Assembly: GCF_900107745.1 (NCBI RefSeq)
Contig: NZ_FNRO01000008.1
Location: 124,001 to 188,000 of the forward strand
Reading direction: 5' to 3'
Origin: Variovorax sp. YR216
GTDB taxonomy: Bacteria; Pseudomonadota; Gammaproteobacteria; Burkholderiales; Burkholderiaceae_C
DNA: 64,000 nt
Shown: positions 7,719-16,981 of the stretch, in pieces
How the letters are laid out: each line of letters begins with the position of its first letter
Position numbering within the stretch: the first letter of the stretch is position 1
Notes under the pieces: model-generated
Told to the model about the DNA's origin: nothing
The model's input: the letters and a program-made list of their open reading frames with translations, nothing else
Database searches by the model: none
Made by a program: the position numbers and the translations under genes

Positions 7719-8306
7719 ATGCGCCAACGCGGCTTCACGCTCGTCGAGCTCGTCGTCACCGTCGCGGTGCTCGCGATGATCCTTGCCGTCGCGGCGCCCA
7801 ATGTCGCCAGCTGGATAGGAAATGCGCGCATACGCAATGTCGCGGACACGCTCCAGAACGGAATCCAGATTGCCCGCGGCGAAGCGGTACGGCGCAATCA
7901 GAACGTGTCGTTCTGGCTGGTGGCACCGAGCAACCCCAGCGTCCTCAGCAACGATTGCACCTTGTCGAGCGTCAGCGGCTCCTGGGTGGTGAGCGTGAAT
8001 TCACCGGTCGGCCATTGCGCCGACGGTCCGTCGACGACCTCCTCGCCGATGCTGGTCACGGGCCGCGCCATCGGTGATGCAGGGGGCAACGTCACCGTTG
8101 CCGCGATGCAGTCCGACGGAACCACACCCGCCACCACCGTCACGTTCGACGGCTTTGGCCGCGTCACGAATACCGACTCCATCCGGAAGATCGACGTCAA
8201 AGGAACCGGCAACAGCCTCAATCTGCAGCTCGTGGTTTCGTCGGCCGGGCTGGTTCGCATGTGCGACCCCCGCATCAGCGACAACACCGATCCGCGCAAG
8301 TGCTGA
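7719..8306 (+). CDS. fimT: GspH/FimT family minor pseudopilin
   Basis: 195 residues. A short leader MRQRG is followed by FTLVELVVTVAVLAMILAVA with Glu at +5. The following NVASWIGNARIRNVADTL and IQIARGEAVRRNQ segments are typical of the GspH/FimT domain, where ARGEAVRR is the most conserved block. The C-terminal half is the variable beta-rich part and has several cysteines. It begins 19 bases after the pilE-like gene. In pili, FimT-type minor pilins help prime assembly and, in some species, bind DNA for uptake. Confidence 0.9.
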   Translation: MRQRGFTLVELVVTVAVLAMILAVAAPNVASWIGNARIRNVADTLQNGIQIARGEAVRRNQNVSFWLVAPSNPSVLSNDCTLSSVSGSWVVSVNSPVGHCADGPSTTSSPMLVTGRAIGDAGGNVTVAAMQSDGTTPATTVTFDGFGRVTNTDSIRKIDVKGTGNSLNLQLVVSSAGLVRMCDPRISDNTDPRKC

Positions 8307-8320
8307 AGCGAGGAATGAAG

Positions 8321-8764
8321 ATGCACTCCCGAAAGCTGAACCGAAGAAAGCAGCGTGCGTCTGCCGGCGATCGAGCCCGCGGCGTCGCGATGATCGAGGT
8401 GCTGGTCGCGATGCTCATCTTCATGCTCGGCGTGATCGGCCTGGTCGGCCTTCAGACCGCGATGACGCATGCACAGACCAACGCCAAGTTTCGGGCCGAC
8501 GCGTCGCTGCTCGCCAACGACATCGTCGGTCGCATGTGGTCCGACCTGACCAACATGGCGAGCTACAACGGCACGGGGTGTGCGTCCAAGCCGATGTGCA
8601 AGGAATGGCAGACGAAGGTGAGCAACAGCCTGCCGGCCGGCACCGGCGCCGTCACGGTCGATGCGACGACCGGGGATGTGGCGGTCACCATCACCTGGAG
8701 CGTGCCAGGCGGCGAGTCGCACCAGTACGTGACCCACACCACCGTCGCACAACCCGGGGGCTGA
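8321..8764 (+). CDS. pilV: Type IV pilus minor pilin PilV
   Basis: About 147 residues. A long basic leader ends in RARG, then VAMIEVLVAMLIFMLGVIGL with Glu at +5. GLQTAMTHAQTNAKFRADA and the conserved short WSVPGG-type strand near the C-terminus fit PilV. Two ATGs lie 6 bases apart (8315 and 8321). The GCGAGGA site at 8308-8314 is correctly spaced only for 8321. The stop is 5 bases before the pilW start, so translation is probably coupled. Confidence 0.88.
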   Translation: MHSRKLNRRKQRASAGDRARGVAMIEVLVAMLIFMLGVIGLVGLQTAMTHAQTNAKFRADASLLANDIVGRMWSDLTNMASYNGTGCASKPMCKEWQTKVSNSLPAGTGAVTVDATTGDVAVTITWSVPGGESHQYVTHTTVAQPGG

Positions 8765-8769
8765 TCGAA

Positions 8770-9912
8770 ATGCGGAAGTCGAACTTCAAAAGTACCGGCC
8801 AGGGCGGATTCACGCTGGTCGAGCTCATGGTCGGCCTCGTCCTCGGCATGCTGACGGTGCTGGTGATCACGCAGGTCCTGGTTCTCGCCGAGGGTAAGAA
8901 GCGCTCGGTGGCCATGGGCAGCGACGCGCAGGTGAACGGCGCAATGGCGCTCTACACGATACAGCGCGAAATCCAGATGGCGGGCTACGGCGCGACGCAG
9001 AGCCTGGACGCGCTGGGCTGTCCCGTGCACGCGCAGTTCGACACCGGTGCCCCGTTCACTTTCACGCTGGCGCCGGTCATCATCAACGACGGCGCGAACG
9101 GCGCCCCCGACACGATCACCATCCTGCGCGGGAGGTCCGCGGGGTTCTCGATCCCCATCGCCCTTGCGGGCGCCCATACCGCCACCGACAACCACTTCTC
9201 GGTCAATGCATCGTTCGGCACCACGGCCGGAACCTGGATGATCGCAGTGCCCACGGCGCAGGACGCGACCCACTGGTGCAGCCTGTTCAGCGTGACGAAC
9301 GACACCTCCGACGTCACGACCACGCTGAGCCCGACCGTGGTGCCGCACGTGCTGACCAGCAGCAGCAAATGGAACCAGAACAGCGTGCTTCCCGCCGCCG
9401 GCTACGTTAAGGGCGATTACCTGTTGAACATGGGCTCGTTCGTCTCACGCACATATTCCATCAACACGACGAACAACGCCGAAGCCCTCCAGGTCGCGGA
9501 TCTCTCGCTTGCCAACGGCCTGTCCTCGCCGCAAGACCTCTATCCGCAGATCGTGAATCTGCAGGCGCTCTACGGCAAGGGAACCGTCGACCCCAGCGGC
9601 AACGTCATCGTCGATACCTACGACAACGTGACGCCGCTGACCAATGCCGACTGGCGCAGGGTGGTCGCGATCCGCATCGCCGTCGTGGCGCGCAGTGCCG
9701 AATACGAGAAAGACATCGTCACCACGACTGCGAATGCACCGCAGTGGGACGTCGGATCCACCGCAACGATCACGGGCCCCACCACGACCACATGCAACGG
9801 CAGCAGCAAGTGCATCGCGCTCAAGGTGAATCAACTCACTGACTGGCAGCACTACCGCTACAAGGTCTACGACACGATCGTCCCGCTGCGCAATGTGCTG
9901 TGGAACTCCTGA
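8770..9912 (+). CDS. pilW: Type IV pilus minor pilin PilW
   Basis: 380 residues. GQGG then FTLVELMVGLVLGMLTVLVI is a standard prepilin signal with Glu at +5. The N-terminal helix continues into AMALYTIQREIQMAGYG, the conserved PilW block. The large C-terminal domain is beta-rich and low in charge. Open frame exists upstream, but the start at 8770 is fixed by the leader peptide and the 5-base gap to pilV. Confidence 0.9.
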   Translation: MRKSNFKSTGQGGFTLVELMVGLVLGMLTVLVITQVLVLAEGKKRSVAMGSDAQVNGAMALYTIQREIQMAGYGATQSLDALGCPVHAQFDTGAPFTFTLAPVIINDGANGAPDTITILRGRSAGFSIPIALAGAHTATDNHFSVNASFGTTAGTWMIAVPTAQDATHWCSLFSVTNDTSDVTTTLSPTVVPHVLTSSSKWNQNSVLPAAGYVKGDYLLNMGSFVSRTYSINTTNNAEALQVADLSLANGLSSPQDLYPQIVNLQALYGKGTVDPSGNVIVDTYDNVTPLTNADWRRVVAIRIAVVARSAEYEKDIVTTTANAPQWDVGSTATITGPTTTTCNGSSKCIALKVNQLTDWQHYRYKVYDTIVPLRNVLWNS

Positions 9913-9921
9913 ACAAGCATC

Positions 9922-10617
9922 ATGCAGCTCCCAAATTCACCCGTCTCCTCGAGTCCACGCAGCCAGCGCGGCGTGTCGCTGTTGTTCGCGCTGCTCGCCC
10001 TGGTCGCCCTTTCCCTTGCGACGCTGGCGCTGGTCCGCTCTGTCGATACCGGCGCGCTGTTGCTGGGCAACATCGGCTTCAAGCAGGACGCGACGGCCGC
10101 TGCGGACCAGGCCGCGCGCCAGGCCATCAACTGGCTGACAGTGAACAGCACGACGCTGAATACCGACATCGCCGGAAACGGCTACTACGCCAGCACGCAG
10201 GAACTCGCGGCAGACGGCGTCACGGTGAGACCCCCCGTCGACGCGACAGGCCAGCAACTCGCCACCACGGCCAACCGCCAACTGATCGACTGGGACGGCA
10301 ACAACTGTCAGAGCGCGCTGAGCGGCAGCTACAACGGCTGCAGCATCCAGACGGCGAGCGCTGGCACGATCAACGGCAACACGGCCCGTTATGTCATCTT
10401 CAGGCTCTGCTCGAAGCCCGGCGACTTCACCACCGACACGACGATCAACTGCGCGCAACGGTCCACCACCTCCGCCTCGTGTGGGGCCAAGGGGGCCCAG
10501 GACTACGCCAACCAATCGCTGGACTGCTCTGCAATCACCGCGTACTACCGGATCGTCGTGCGTGCGCAGGGTGCGCGCAACACAACCAGCTTCACCGAAA
10601 CGATCGTGCATTTCTGA
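9922..10617 (+). CDS. pilX: Type IV pilus minor pilin PilX
   Basis: 231 residues. The N-terminus SSPRSQRGVSLLFALLALVALSL is a PilX-type membrane helix: Gly, then a hydrophobic stretch, but without the canonical +5 Glu, which is usual for PilX. The helix continues into QDATAAADQAARQAINWL, a conserved PilX_N feature. Several cysteines in the C-terminal half could form disulphides. In Pseudomonas, PilX links the minor-pilin tip to PilY1, which is the next gene here. Confidence 0.88.
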   Translation: MQLPNSPVSSSPRSQRGVSLLFALLALVALSLATLALVRSVDTGALLLGNIGFKQDATAAADQAARQAINWLTVNSTTLNTDIAGNGYYASTQELAADGVTVRPPVDATGQQLATTANRQLIDWDGNNCQSALSGSYNGCSIQTASAGTINGNTARYVIFRLCSKPGDFTTDTTINCAQRSTTSASCGAKGAQDYANQSLDCSAITAYYRIVVRAQGARNTTSFTETIVHF

Positions 10618-10662
10618 CGAGGAAGCGCGTCACCAGCGCCCACGGAGAGAGGAACTACTGCC

Positions 10663-13600
10663 ATGAAGACCACTGCAATCGCTCCCCTGGCCCTCGTGCA
10701 ACGCGGGCGCACCGTCCAGTGCGCCAGGTTGACGCTGGTGTGCGCCTTGTTGATCGCGACATTCGGGCCATCGGCCACGGCCGGCGTGACCGACCTGTCG
10801 AACCAGCCGCTGGCGACGCGCCCCAATGTGCAGGCCAAACCCAACTTGCTGTTCATCCTGGACAACTCGGGCAGTATGGGATCGGCCTACATGCCCGACG
10901 ACATGAGCGGTACCAGCACCTACGGCTACTACTCGGCCCAGTGCAACGGCGTCGCGTACGACCCGACGTTGACTTACGTGCCACCGCTCAACGCGGACGG
11001 AACTTCCTTCCCCAACGCAAGCTTCATTGCTGCGAAGGACGATGGCTTCTCGTCGTCGAGCACCACGACCAATCTCTCCAATTCGAACAACTACTACTAC
11101 GTCTACAACGGCAACAACGGGACCAAACAGCCGAAGATGGGCTGGACCTATGACACCAACGGTCCTCTCAACACGCCCTTCTATCAGGAGTGCACGACCT
11201 CGTCGGGTAGCTCCAGTTCCGTGTTCACGAAGGTCACGGTGGCCAGCACAGCCACCGAGGCCCAGAACTACGCCAACTGGTATTCGTACTACCGCAAGCG
11301 CTACCTCCTGATGCGGACCGCCATGGGGCGCGCCATCTCGGCGCTCGACTCGAGCTATCGCGTCGGATTCAGCACGATCAGTGACAAGTCGGCGGTGGAC
11401 GGCACCAACAACTTCCGCGACGTCAAGGACTTCGACGCCACGCAAAAGACCAACTTCTACAGCAGCCTGTATGCCGCGTCCCCCAGCGGCAACACGCCGC
11501 TGCGCGGCGCGCTCTCGAAGGCTGGACGCTACTACGCCAAAAAGGTGTCCGGACAGACCTACGACCCGGTCCAGTACTCCTGCCAGCGCAACTACGCGCT
11601 GCTGTCCACCGACGGCTACTGGAACACCGGTCTCGAGAGCACGAACTCGCCGAAGTTCGGGCCGTACCAGCTCGACAACGCGACCCTGGTCGGCAACCAG
11701 GACGGCGCGGAAGTCCGTCCCATGCTGGACGAAACGGTCAATATCCTGACCAAGGTGACGACCTACTCGTCACCGGCGACGCGAAGCCAGATCTCCAACA
11801 AGCAGTCGCGAACCATCGACTGGACGAAGGTCACCAGCGCGACGAGTACCGGCCCTGGCACTCAGAACAATGGCGGCACGTCGACAACCAGCTGCACGAA
11901 GAAGGGCTACTACCTCAGCACCGTCAAGCAACGGACGGCGACGGAAACGCAGACGCAACAATTCACCACGCCGCAGGTCGGAACGTCCTCCTACACCTCG
12001 ACGGTCGTGACGACGAACGGTGTCGTGACTTCCACCTCCCAGACCACGCCCACGATCGCCAATTGGGCCAACGACCCCAACAACCCGGCGACAGTCGCGA
12101 TCACCGACACCAATGGCGCAGGCACCACCTCTCCGACCATCACTGATCCGATCGAGCCGCCCGCGAGTGCCTATTCGGCAGAAACCACGACCCTCTCCTG
12201 CGACAAGAATCCCTCCTTGCCGAGCGTCGGCTCGACGCACGTGGACGGCAGCTGGTCTCCCACCCTGACCTACACCTACACCACGGCCCAGGTCTCTTCG
12301 GTCGTCACCACCAGCACGACACAGACACCTTCGACCTCGGGCGGCGCATCCAACACCCTTGCGGACGTTGCCGAGTACTACTACGCGACCGACCTGCGGG
12401 ACAGCACGCTCAACAATTGCACCTCGGGTTCCTCGGGCGAGAACGTCTGCTCCGACATCGTCCGCCCCGCGGCCGGCGACAACAACACGAAGCAGCACAT
12501 GAACACGTTCACGATCGGCCTGGGCGTGAGCGGAACCCTGCCCTACGACCGGAACTACCTGACGCAGACCTCAGGCGCCTTCGCCGACCTGAAGAGCGGC
12601 GCGCTGAACTGGCCGGCGCCGTCGGAGACCAGCAACGGCGGCAACGCGACCAACGTGGACGACCTCTGGCACGCCGCGGTCAATGGCCGGGGCCAGTACT
12701 ACTCCGCTCTCAACGCCGGCCTGCTGGCCGACGCGATCAACGGCGTGATCAACAGCGTCCAGCAGGTCGCGGGCTCTGCATCCGCGGCGTCGACCAGTTC
12801 GCTCGAACTCGTCGCGGGCAACAACAACCAGGTCTATGGCGCCAGCTATACGACCGTTTCGTGGACCGGCGACCTGCAAGCCTTCCCGCTCAGCGCCACG
12901 GATGCCACCATCACCCCGACGGCCACCTGGTCCGCCCAGGCCAAGCTCGACGCGTTGGGCGTCTCGAGCCGGAAAATCTACTTCAGCGGCATCGGTGGAT
13001 TGCAGAGCTTCGCCTACGGCAACCTCAGCACGGCACAGAAGACGTTCTTCGACAACCTGTGCTCGCAGACCGTCGTGGCGTCGCAATGCGCGACGCTGAG
13101 CACCACCGACAAGACGACTGCCAATTCCGGAGCCAACCTGATCAACTACCTGAAGGGGGATCGGACCTACGAGTCCGCCGTCGCGACGGCCTCCACGGGC
13201 ATCAGCGCCACAACGTCAGCGCTCTACCGGAAGCGCGACCATGTGCTCGGCGACATCATCAACGGCGCACCGGTCCATGTGGGCAAGCCGCCGTTCAAGT
13301 ACGGTGATGCGGGCTACGCGGACTTCGTGACGGCGCAAAGCACCCGCACGAACGTCGTCTACGTCGCGGCAAACGACGGCATGCTGCATGCCTTCCAGGC
13401 GGACGCGACCGCCTCGGGCGGCACCGAGCTCTGGGCCTACGTCCCCACCGCGGTGTTGCCCAACCTCTACAAGCTGGCCGATTCGAACTACGCGAACAAG
13501 CACCAGTACTTCGCCGACGGCGCACCCGTCATGGGCGACATCAAGGTCGGAAACAACTGGAAGACCATCCTGGTCGCCGGACTCAACTCCGGCGGAAGCA

Positions 13601-14661
13601 GCTACTACGCGCTCGACATCACCGACCCGAACAATCCGGTGGCGCTCTGGGAGTTCACCGACGCGAACATGGGGCTGACCTACGGCAATCCGATCATCAC
13701 CAAGCGCGCCGATGGAACCTGGGTGGTCGCATTCACCTCGGGCTACAACAACACGAGCGGCGACGGCCAGGGGCACCTCTACGTGCTCAATGCCGCCACG
13801 GGCGCCAAGCTGTTCGACATCTCGACAGGTGTCGGCAGCAGCAGCGATCCGAGCGGCCTGGCGAAGATCAACGCGTGGATCGACAACACTTCGGACAACA
13901 CCGCGAAGCGCTACTACGGCGGCGACCTCAAGGGCAACCTCTGGCGGTTCGACATCGACAAACTCGTGGCGCCCAACCAGGCTGCGCAACAGCTCGCGAA
14001 GTTCCAAGTCAACACGACCACGCCGCAGCCCATCACGACCAAGCCGGAACTGGCGCAGGTCTCGGGCAAGCCAGTGGTCGTGGTGGGAACGGGCCGCTAC
14101 CTCGGTGTGACTGACATCAGCGACACGACGCAGCAGTCCATCTATGCCGTCAAGGATCCGTTGACGGCCACTTCCTGGGGCGACGTGCGCGCCGATACGG
14201 CCGACTTCGTGCAGCAGACCTTCACGCTGAACGGTACCGCCGCGGCGGCCGTGTCCGCCTCGGTCTCGAACACCACGGTGGACTGGACCGCGAAGGGCGG
14301 CTGGTGGGTCGACATGCCGCACAGCGGCGAGCGTGTGGTGACCAACATGGGGCTGCAATTCAACTCCCTCGTGGTTTCATCGGCCATCCCGACCGGCGAT
14401 GCGTGCTCGTCGGGGGGCTCGTCGTGGCTCTACTTCCTCAATGTGACCAACGGGGGCGTGATCACGACCAACCCCGTCGGCCAGCAATTCAGCCCCAACG
14501 CGCTGGTCGTCGGTCTGAGCTGGGTGAAGGACACCAACGGCAACGTCCGCGTCATCGTGCAGGGGAGCGACGGCAGCATTGCCGTCAAGACGCCACCCAA
14601 CAAGCCGTCGAGTGGCACCGGCAGCGCGCATCGCACTTCGTGGCGGGAACTGTCGGATTGA
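10663..14661 (+). CDS. pilY1: PilY1-type pilus tip adhesin/anti-retraction factor
   Basis: 1332 residues. A signal peptide ends near residue 40 (ATAG). A von Willebrand A-like domain follows with the MIDAS motif DNSGSMGS at 67-74. Residues ~389-570 are a long Ser/Thr/Gln-rich stretch inside or next to that domain, and look like an insertion. The C-terminal ~480 residues, from about DHVLGDIINGAPVHVGKPPF (near residue 855), form the PilC/PilY1 beta-propeller, with GDLKGNLWRFDID and VVGTGRYLG as family blocks. PilY1 sits at the pilus tip and controls retraction and adhesion. AGAGAGGAA precedes the ATG. Confidence 0.93.
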   Translation: MKTTAIAPLALVQRGRTVQCARLTLVCALLIATFGPSATAGVTDLSNQPLATRPNVQAKPNLLFILDNSGSMGSAYMPDDMSGTSTYGYYSAQCNGVAYDPTLTYVPPLNADGTSFPNASFIAAKDDGFSSSSTTTNLSNSNNYYYVYNGNNGTKQPKMGWTYDTNGPLNTPFYQECTTSSGSSSSVFTKVTVASTATEAQNYANWYSYYRKRYLLMRTAMGRAISALDSSYRVGFSTISDKSAVDGTNNFRDVKDFDATQKTNFYSSLYAASPSGNTPLRGALSKAGRYYAKKVSGQTYDPVQYSCQRNYALLSTDGYWNTGLESTNSPKFGPYQLDNATLVGNQDGAEVRPMLDETVNILTKVTTYSSPATRSQISNKQSRTIDWTKVTSATSTGPGTQNNGGTSTTSCTKKGYYLSTVKQRTATETQTQQFTTPQVGTSSYTSTVVTTNGVVTSTSQTTPTIANWANDPNNPATVAITDTNGAGTTSPTITDPIEPPASAYSAETTTLSCDKNPSLPSVGSTHVDGSWSPTLTYTYTTAQVSSVVTTSTTQTPSTSGGASNTLADVAEYYYATDLRDSTLNNCTSGSSGENVCSDIVRPAAGDNNTKQHMNTFTIGLGVSGTLPYDRNYLTQTSGAFADLKSGALNWPAPSETSNGGNATNVDDLWHAAVNGRGQYYSALNAGLLADAINGVINSVQQVAGSASAASTSSLELVAGNNNQVYGASYTTVSWTGDLQAFPLSATDATITPTATWSAQAKLDALGVSSRKIYFSGIGGLQSFAYGNLSTAQKTFFDNLCSQTVVASQCATLSTTDKTTANSGANLINYLKGDRTYESAVATASTGISATTSALYRKRDHVLGDIINGAPVHVGKPPFKYGDAGYADFVTAQSTRTNVVYVAANDGMLHAFQADATASGGTELWAYVPTAVLPNLYKLADSNYANKHQYFADGAPVMGDIKVGNNWKTILVAGLNSGGSSYYALDITDPNNPVALWEFTDANMGLTYGNPIITKRADGTWVVAFTSGYNNTSGDGQGHLYVLNAATGAKLFDISTGVGSSSDPSGLAKINAWIDNTSDNTAKRYYGGDLKGNLWRFDIDKLVAPNQAAQQLAKFQVNTTTPQPITTKPELAQVSGKPVVVVGTGRYLGVTDISDTTQQSIYAVKDPLTATSWGDVRADTADFVQQTFTLNGTAAAAVSASVSNTTVDWTAKGGWWVDMPHSGERVVTNMGLQFNSLVVSSAIPTGDACSSGGSSWLYFLNVTNGGVITTNPVGQQFSPNALVVGLSWVKDTNGNVRVIVQGSDGSIAVKTPPNKPSSGTGSAHRTSWRELSD

Positions 14662-14668
14662 AGGGCCA

Positions 14669-15412
14669 ATGACGGGCGCGATTGCAGCGAGTGGGGGCAT
14701 TCGCCGAGACCAGGGATGGCGGGAGAGCGAATTGCGGCGTGCATTGCCGCTGTGCGCGGCGGCATCCCTGGTCGTGCATCTGGTGTTGATCAATCTGGGG
14801 ATGCCTTCTGAAAAGGCACGACCCCAGCTTGCTAACGTGGGCTCGACCGGAGCGCTGCAAGCCAGACTTATCCAGAGTCCGCGAATCGCACCTCCGGCCG
14901 CGGAGACCATGGCCTTTGCGCGCAACTCTTCCGCATCAGCGCGTCCTGAAGGCCATACCGCGGAGCCGCCTCTCCAGCGATCCGGAGAACGTCGCGGGCT
15001 GGCGCGCAGATCAATCCCTGACAACAGCGCTCCGACTGAACAAGCGCCGATCTCGTCGCACATCGCCGCGCCCGCACTTCCCACGGCTGAAGAAGAAGAG
15101 CGTGAATACGTTCCCCGACCCCAACTCTCGTCCGTTCCGGTTGCACAGGGCCCCGTCATCATTGGCGCGCCATCCGATGTATCGGACCTCGATCGGCACA
15201 CTGCCGTTCTTTCACTGTTCATCGATGAAGATGGCCAGGTCCGGCGCATCAGAGCGGAGGAGCCGAGACTGCCCGAGGCTTTCGAGCAGGCCGCACGCGA
15301 GGCCTTCATGGCTGCAAGGTTCTCACCGGGGCAGGTCGATGGAAAGGCAGTGAAGTCCCGGGTGCGGGTGGAGGTTGTGTTCGACAACACGCCATTGGGG
15401 AATCTGCACTGA
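14669..15412 (+). CDS. TonB-like energy-transducer protein
   Basis: 247 residues. One membrane helix lies near residues 30-48 (LCAAASLVVHLVLINLGM). A proline-rich, probably disordered spacer follows. The C-terminus has a TonB-fold-like block: AVLSLFIDEDGQVRRIRAEE, then AREAFMAARFSPGQVDGKAV and VRVEVVF. The start at 14669 is 7 bases after the pilY1 stop, so it is probably the last gene of the pilin operon. No ExbB/ExbD genes are in the window. A TonB-like protein in a PilY1 operon is not part of the standard pilus parts list, and its role here is unknown. Confidence 0.75.
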   Translation: MTGAIAASGGIRRDQGWRESELRRALPLCAAASLVVHLVLINLGMPSEKARPQLANVGSTGALQARLIQSPRIAPPAAETMAFARNSSASARPEGHTAEPPLQRSGERRGLARRSIPDNSAPTEQAPISSHIAAPALPTAEEEEREYVPRPQLSSVPVAQGPVIIGAPSDVSDLDRHTAVLSLFIDEDGQVRRIRAEEPRLPEAFEQAAREAFMAARFSPGQVDGKAVKSRVRVEVVFDNTPLGNLH

Positions 15413-15456
15413 CGAGCAGGCGCAGCCTGACTTCTGAGTTGGTCAGCGCGAGGCGT

Positions 15457-15801
15457 TCATGCCGTTCGTCGGAGCGCCTTCTGTCTCTTATTTGGCTTGG
15501 CCTTCAGGGTCTTCCGGGCCGCCTTGCGCAATGCCTTGCTCAACGCCTCCCCGGCGTCGTCCACGGCTTGCAGAAGCCCCTCGAACTCCGTGTTGACCGC
15601 TGCCACGAGCGCGCCCAATTCGGCCGGCGTGGCGGTGAACTCGTCGTGTTCGCGCAGGTGCATCGGGCGTATGAAGGGCTCGATGCAGACATAGGGCGCG
15701 ATAAATGTCCTGATGTCACCCAAACGGTCGGCGACGTCGACGGCCAGTCTTTGGGCGGGTGTTGCGAGCGGGTGCGCAGATGCGCGAATGCGTTCAGCCA
15801 A
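15457..15801 (-). CDS. Small conserved-looking hypothetical protein (TTG start)
   Basis: 114 residues if started at TTG 15801, function not recognised. The sequence has a helical, charged middle (VVDAVADRL-like, HLREHDEFTATPAELGALVA) and a strongly basic C-terminus (KALRKAARKTLKAKPNKRQK). The open frame extends upstream to 16023, but that part is arginine/serine/cysteine-rich and unlike protein. The TTG has a perfect GGAGG 6 bases upstream, which decides the start. An alternative is that this is the 3' remnant of a decayed longer gene. Confidence 0.5.
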   Translation of the reverse strand: MAERIRASAHPLATPAQRLAVDVADRLGDIRTFIAPYVCIEPFIRPMHLREHDEFTATPAELGALVAAVNTEFEGLLQAVDDAGEALSKALRKAARKTLKAKPNKRQKALRRTA

Positions 15802-16222
15802 AATGGGCCTCCAAGAGCTTCGGTTTGCTGAAACCGCTGCCCACGCTTCCAAACGAGGGCGGCAGCTCGAACGGGTTGGAAGACCGGGAAGCCCTTGCGA
15901 GAACCGGCAGGGCGTGAGCCTCCCGCTCAAGCCGCCAAAAAAATGGAGGCACGAACGACGAAGCCGCAAAACTATTGCGGTAGAGACTGCGGCTTGCGTC
16001 GCAGCAGTTACATGGGACGCCAATCCCGATCACGCCTTGACGTGACGGGCGCAGTATGGGTTCGGGGCAAGCAGACGGGGATGCAACGCTAGCACGAGCG
16101 GAACGACCGCCTACGACGCCTATTCCAACCGCGCACGAGCGCCCCCCGATCAAGCCGTTGGGCGAGAGTCAATCATCGGGGTTGTACGCGATGCGTCGGT
16201 GAGGCTCCGGCAAAGCAAGACG
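15802..16222. other. Gap of ~420 bases without a convincing gene
   Basis: Open frames here on both strands are short and of low-quality composition. A minus-strand frame ending at 15794 overlaps the TTG start of the small hypothetical gene by 8 bases and could be a decayed upstream partner; I cannot support it as a gene. No repeat, tRNA or clear promoter was recognised. Confidence 0.5.
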
Positions 16223-16244
16223 AAAAAAGCCGCCCGAGGGCGGC
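16223..16244 (-). terminator. Rho-independent terminator of pilA
   Basis: On the minus strand, GCCGCCC-TC-GGGCGGC is followed at once by six T. It starts about 20 bases beyond the pilA stop codon, which suits a highly expressed single-gene transcript. Confidence 0.93.
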
Positions 16245-16265
16245 TCTTGTTCGAGTGCGAGGCGA

Positions 16266-16775
16266 TCAGCCCTTGCACGAACCCGGCAGGTACTTCGAGG
16301 GCAGCGGATTGGTCGCTGCGGGGCCGCACTTCCAGGCAGCAACGGTCTTGCCGCCATCAGTCGTCGGGGCCAGGGCTGCGGTTGCTGCGGCATCAGTGAA
16401 GGGAATAAGCGAAATCGCGTTGGCGGTCGCGGAAGTGCTGCCGGCCAGATTCGTTTCATTGCCAACGACCGTGATTGCGCCGGTCGTGGCATCAACCGAA
16501 CCAGACGCGACGTACTTGGTGGCGGTGAAGGTGCAGGGGCCAGCGGTCAGCGCAGCGGAGAAGTCAGGCGTCGTCGAGGCCTGAACGATTTCCGTGATGC
16601 TGGTGCGGCACGACGAAGCGGCCAGGACCATTTCCGAAACCTTGGCGCGGACGGTGTAGTCCTGATACGCCGGCAAAGCCACGGCAGCCAAGATACCAAT
16701 GATCGCCACAACGATCATCAATTCGATAAGGGTGAAGCCGGCTTGTGCGCGGCGTGCGATGGAACGACGGTTCAT
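16266..16775 (-). CDS. pilA: Type IV major pilin PilA
   Basis: 169 residues. The leader MNRRSIARRAQAG is followed by FTLIELMIVVAIIGILAAVA, with Phe at +1 and Glu at +5: the classic type IVa pilin N-terminus. The C-terminal pair of cysteines (WKCGP... GSCKG) would close the disulphide-bonded D-loop. The gene is monocistronic, with its own strong terminator, and lies 1 kb from the minor-pilin operon on the opposite strand. The upstream gap of 206 bases should hold its promoter. Confidence 0.95.
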   Translation of the reverse strand: MNRRSIARRAQAGFTLIELMIVVAIIGILAAVALPAYQDYTVRAKVSEMVLAASSCRTSITEIVQASTTPDFSAALTAGPCTFTATKYVASGSVDATTGAITVVGNETNLAGSTSATANAISLIPFTDAAATAALAPTTDGGKTVAAWKCGPAATNPLPSKYLPGSCKG

Positions 16776-16948
16776 TTCACTACTCCAGGTTGGTTTCTAG
16801 GGACCCCGAGGAGAGCCCCCGGTGCGCTGAAGTAACCGCAGCATCCATGCCATGCGTGCCACCGTCGCCTGGGGGCCCACTGAGCAGGAACTTGTTCACG
16901 TTCTGGTTACAACGTGTGACAAACCTTGTTGTGCGGACCGAACATGAG

Positions 16949-16965
16949 GTGACGTTTTTTGTCAC
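16949..16965. promoter_or_regulatory. Short inverted repeat upstream of pilA
   Basis: GTGAC and GTCAC flank a 7-base T-rich spacer, 174 bases before the pilA start and 17 bases beyond the end of the phosphodiesterase gene. It may be a regulator site for pilA or a weak hairpin at the end of the signalling operon. The 206-base gap has no sigma54 site with correct spacing: the closest candidate, TGGCACG on the minus strand, is not followed by GC at the right distance. Confidence 0.3.
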
Positions 16966-16981
16966 TCCCTGCCAAAACTCG

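Noticed and set aside
16830..16870. Possible sigma54 promoter for pilA
   Set aside because: A TGGCACG is present on the minus strand, but the GC of the -12 element is not at the required distance.
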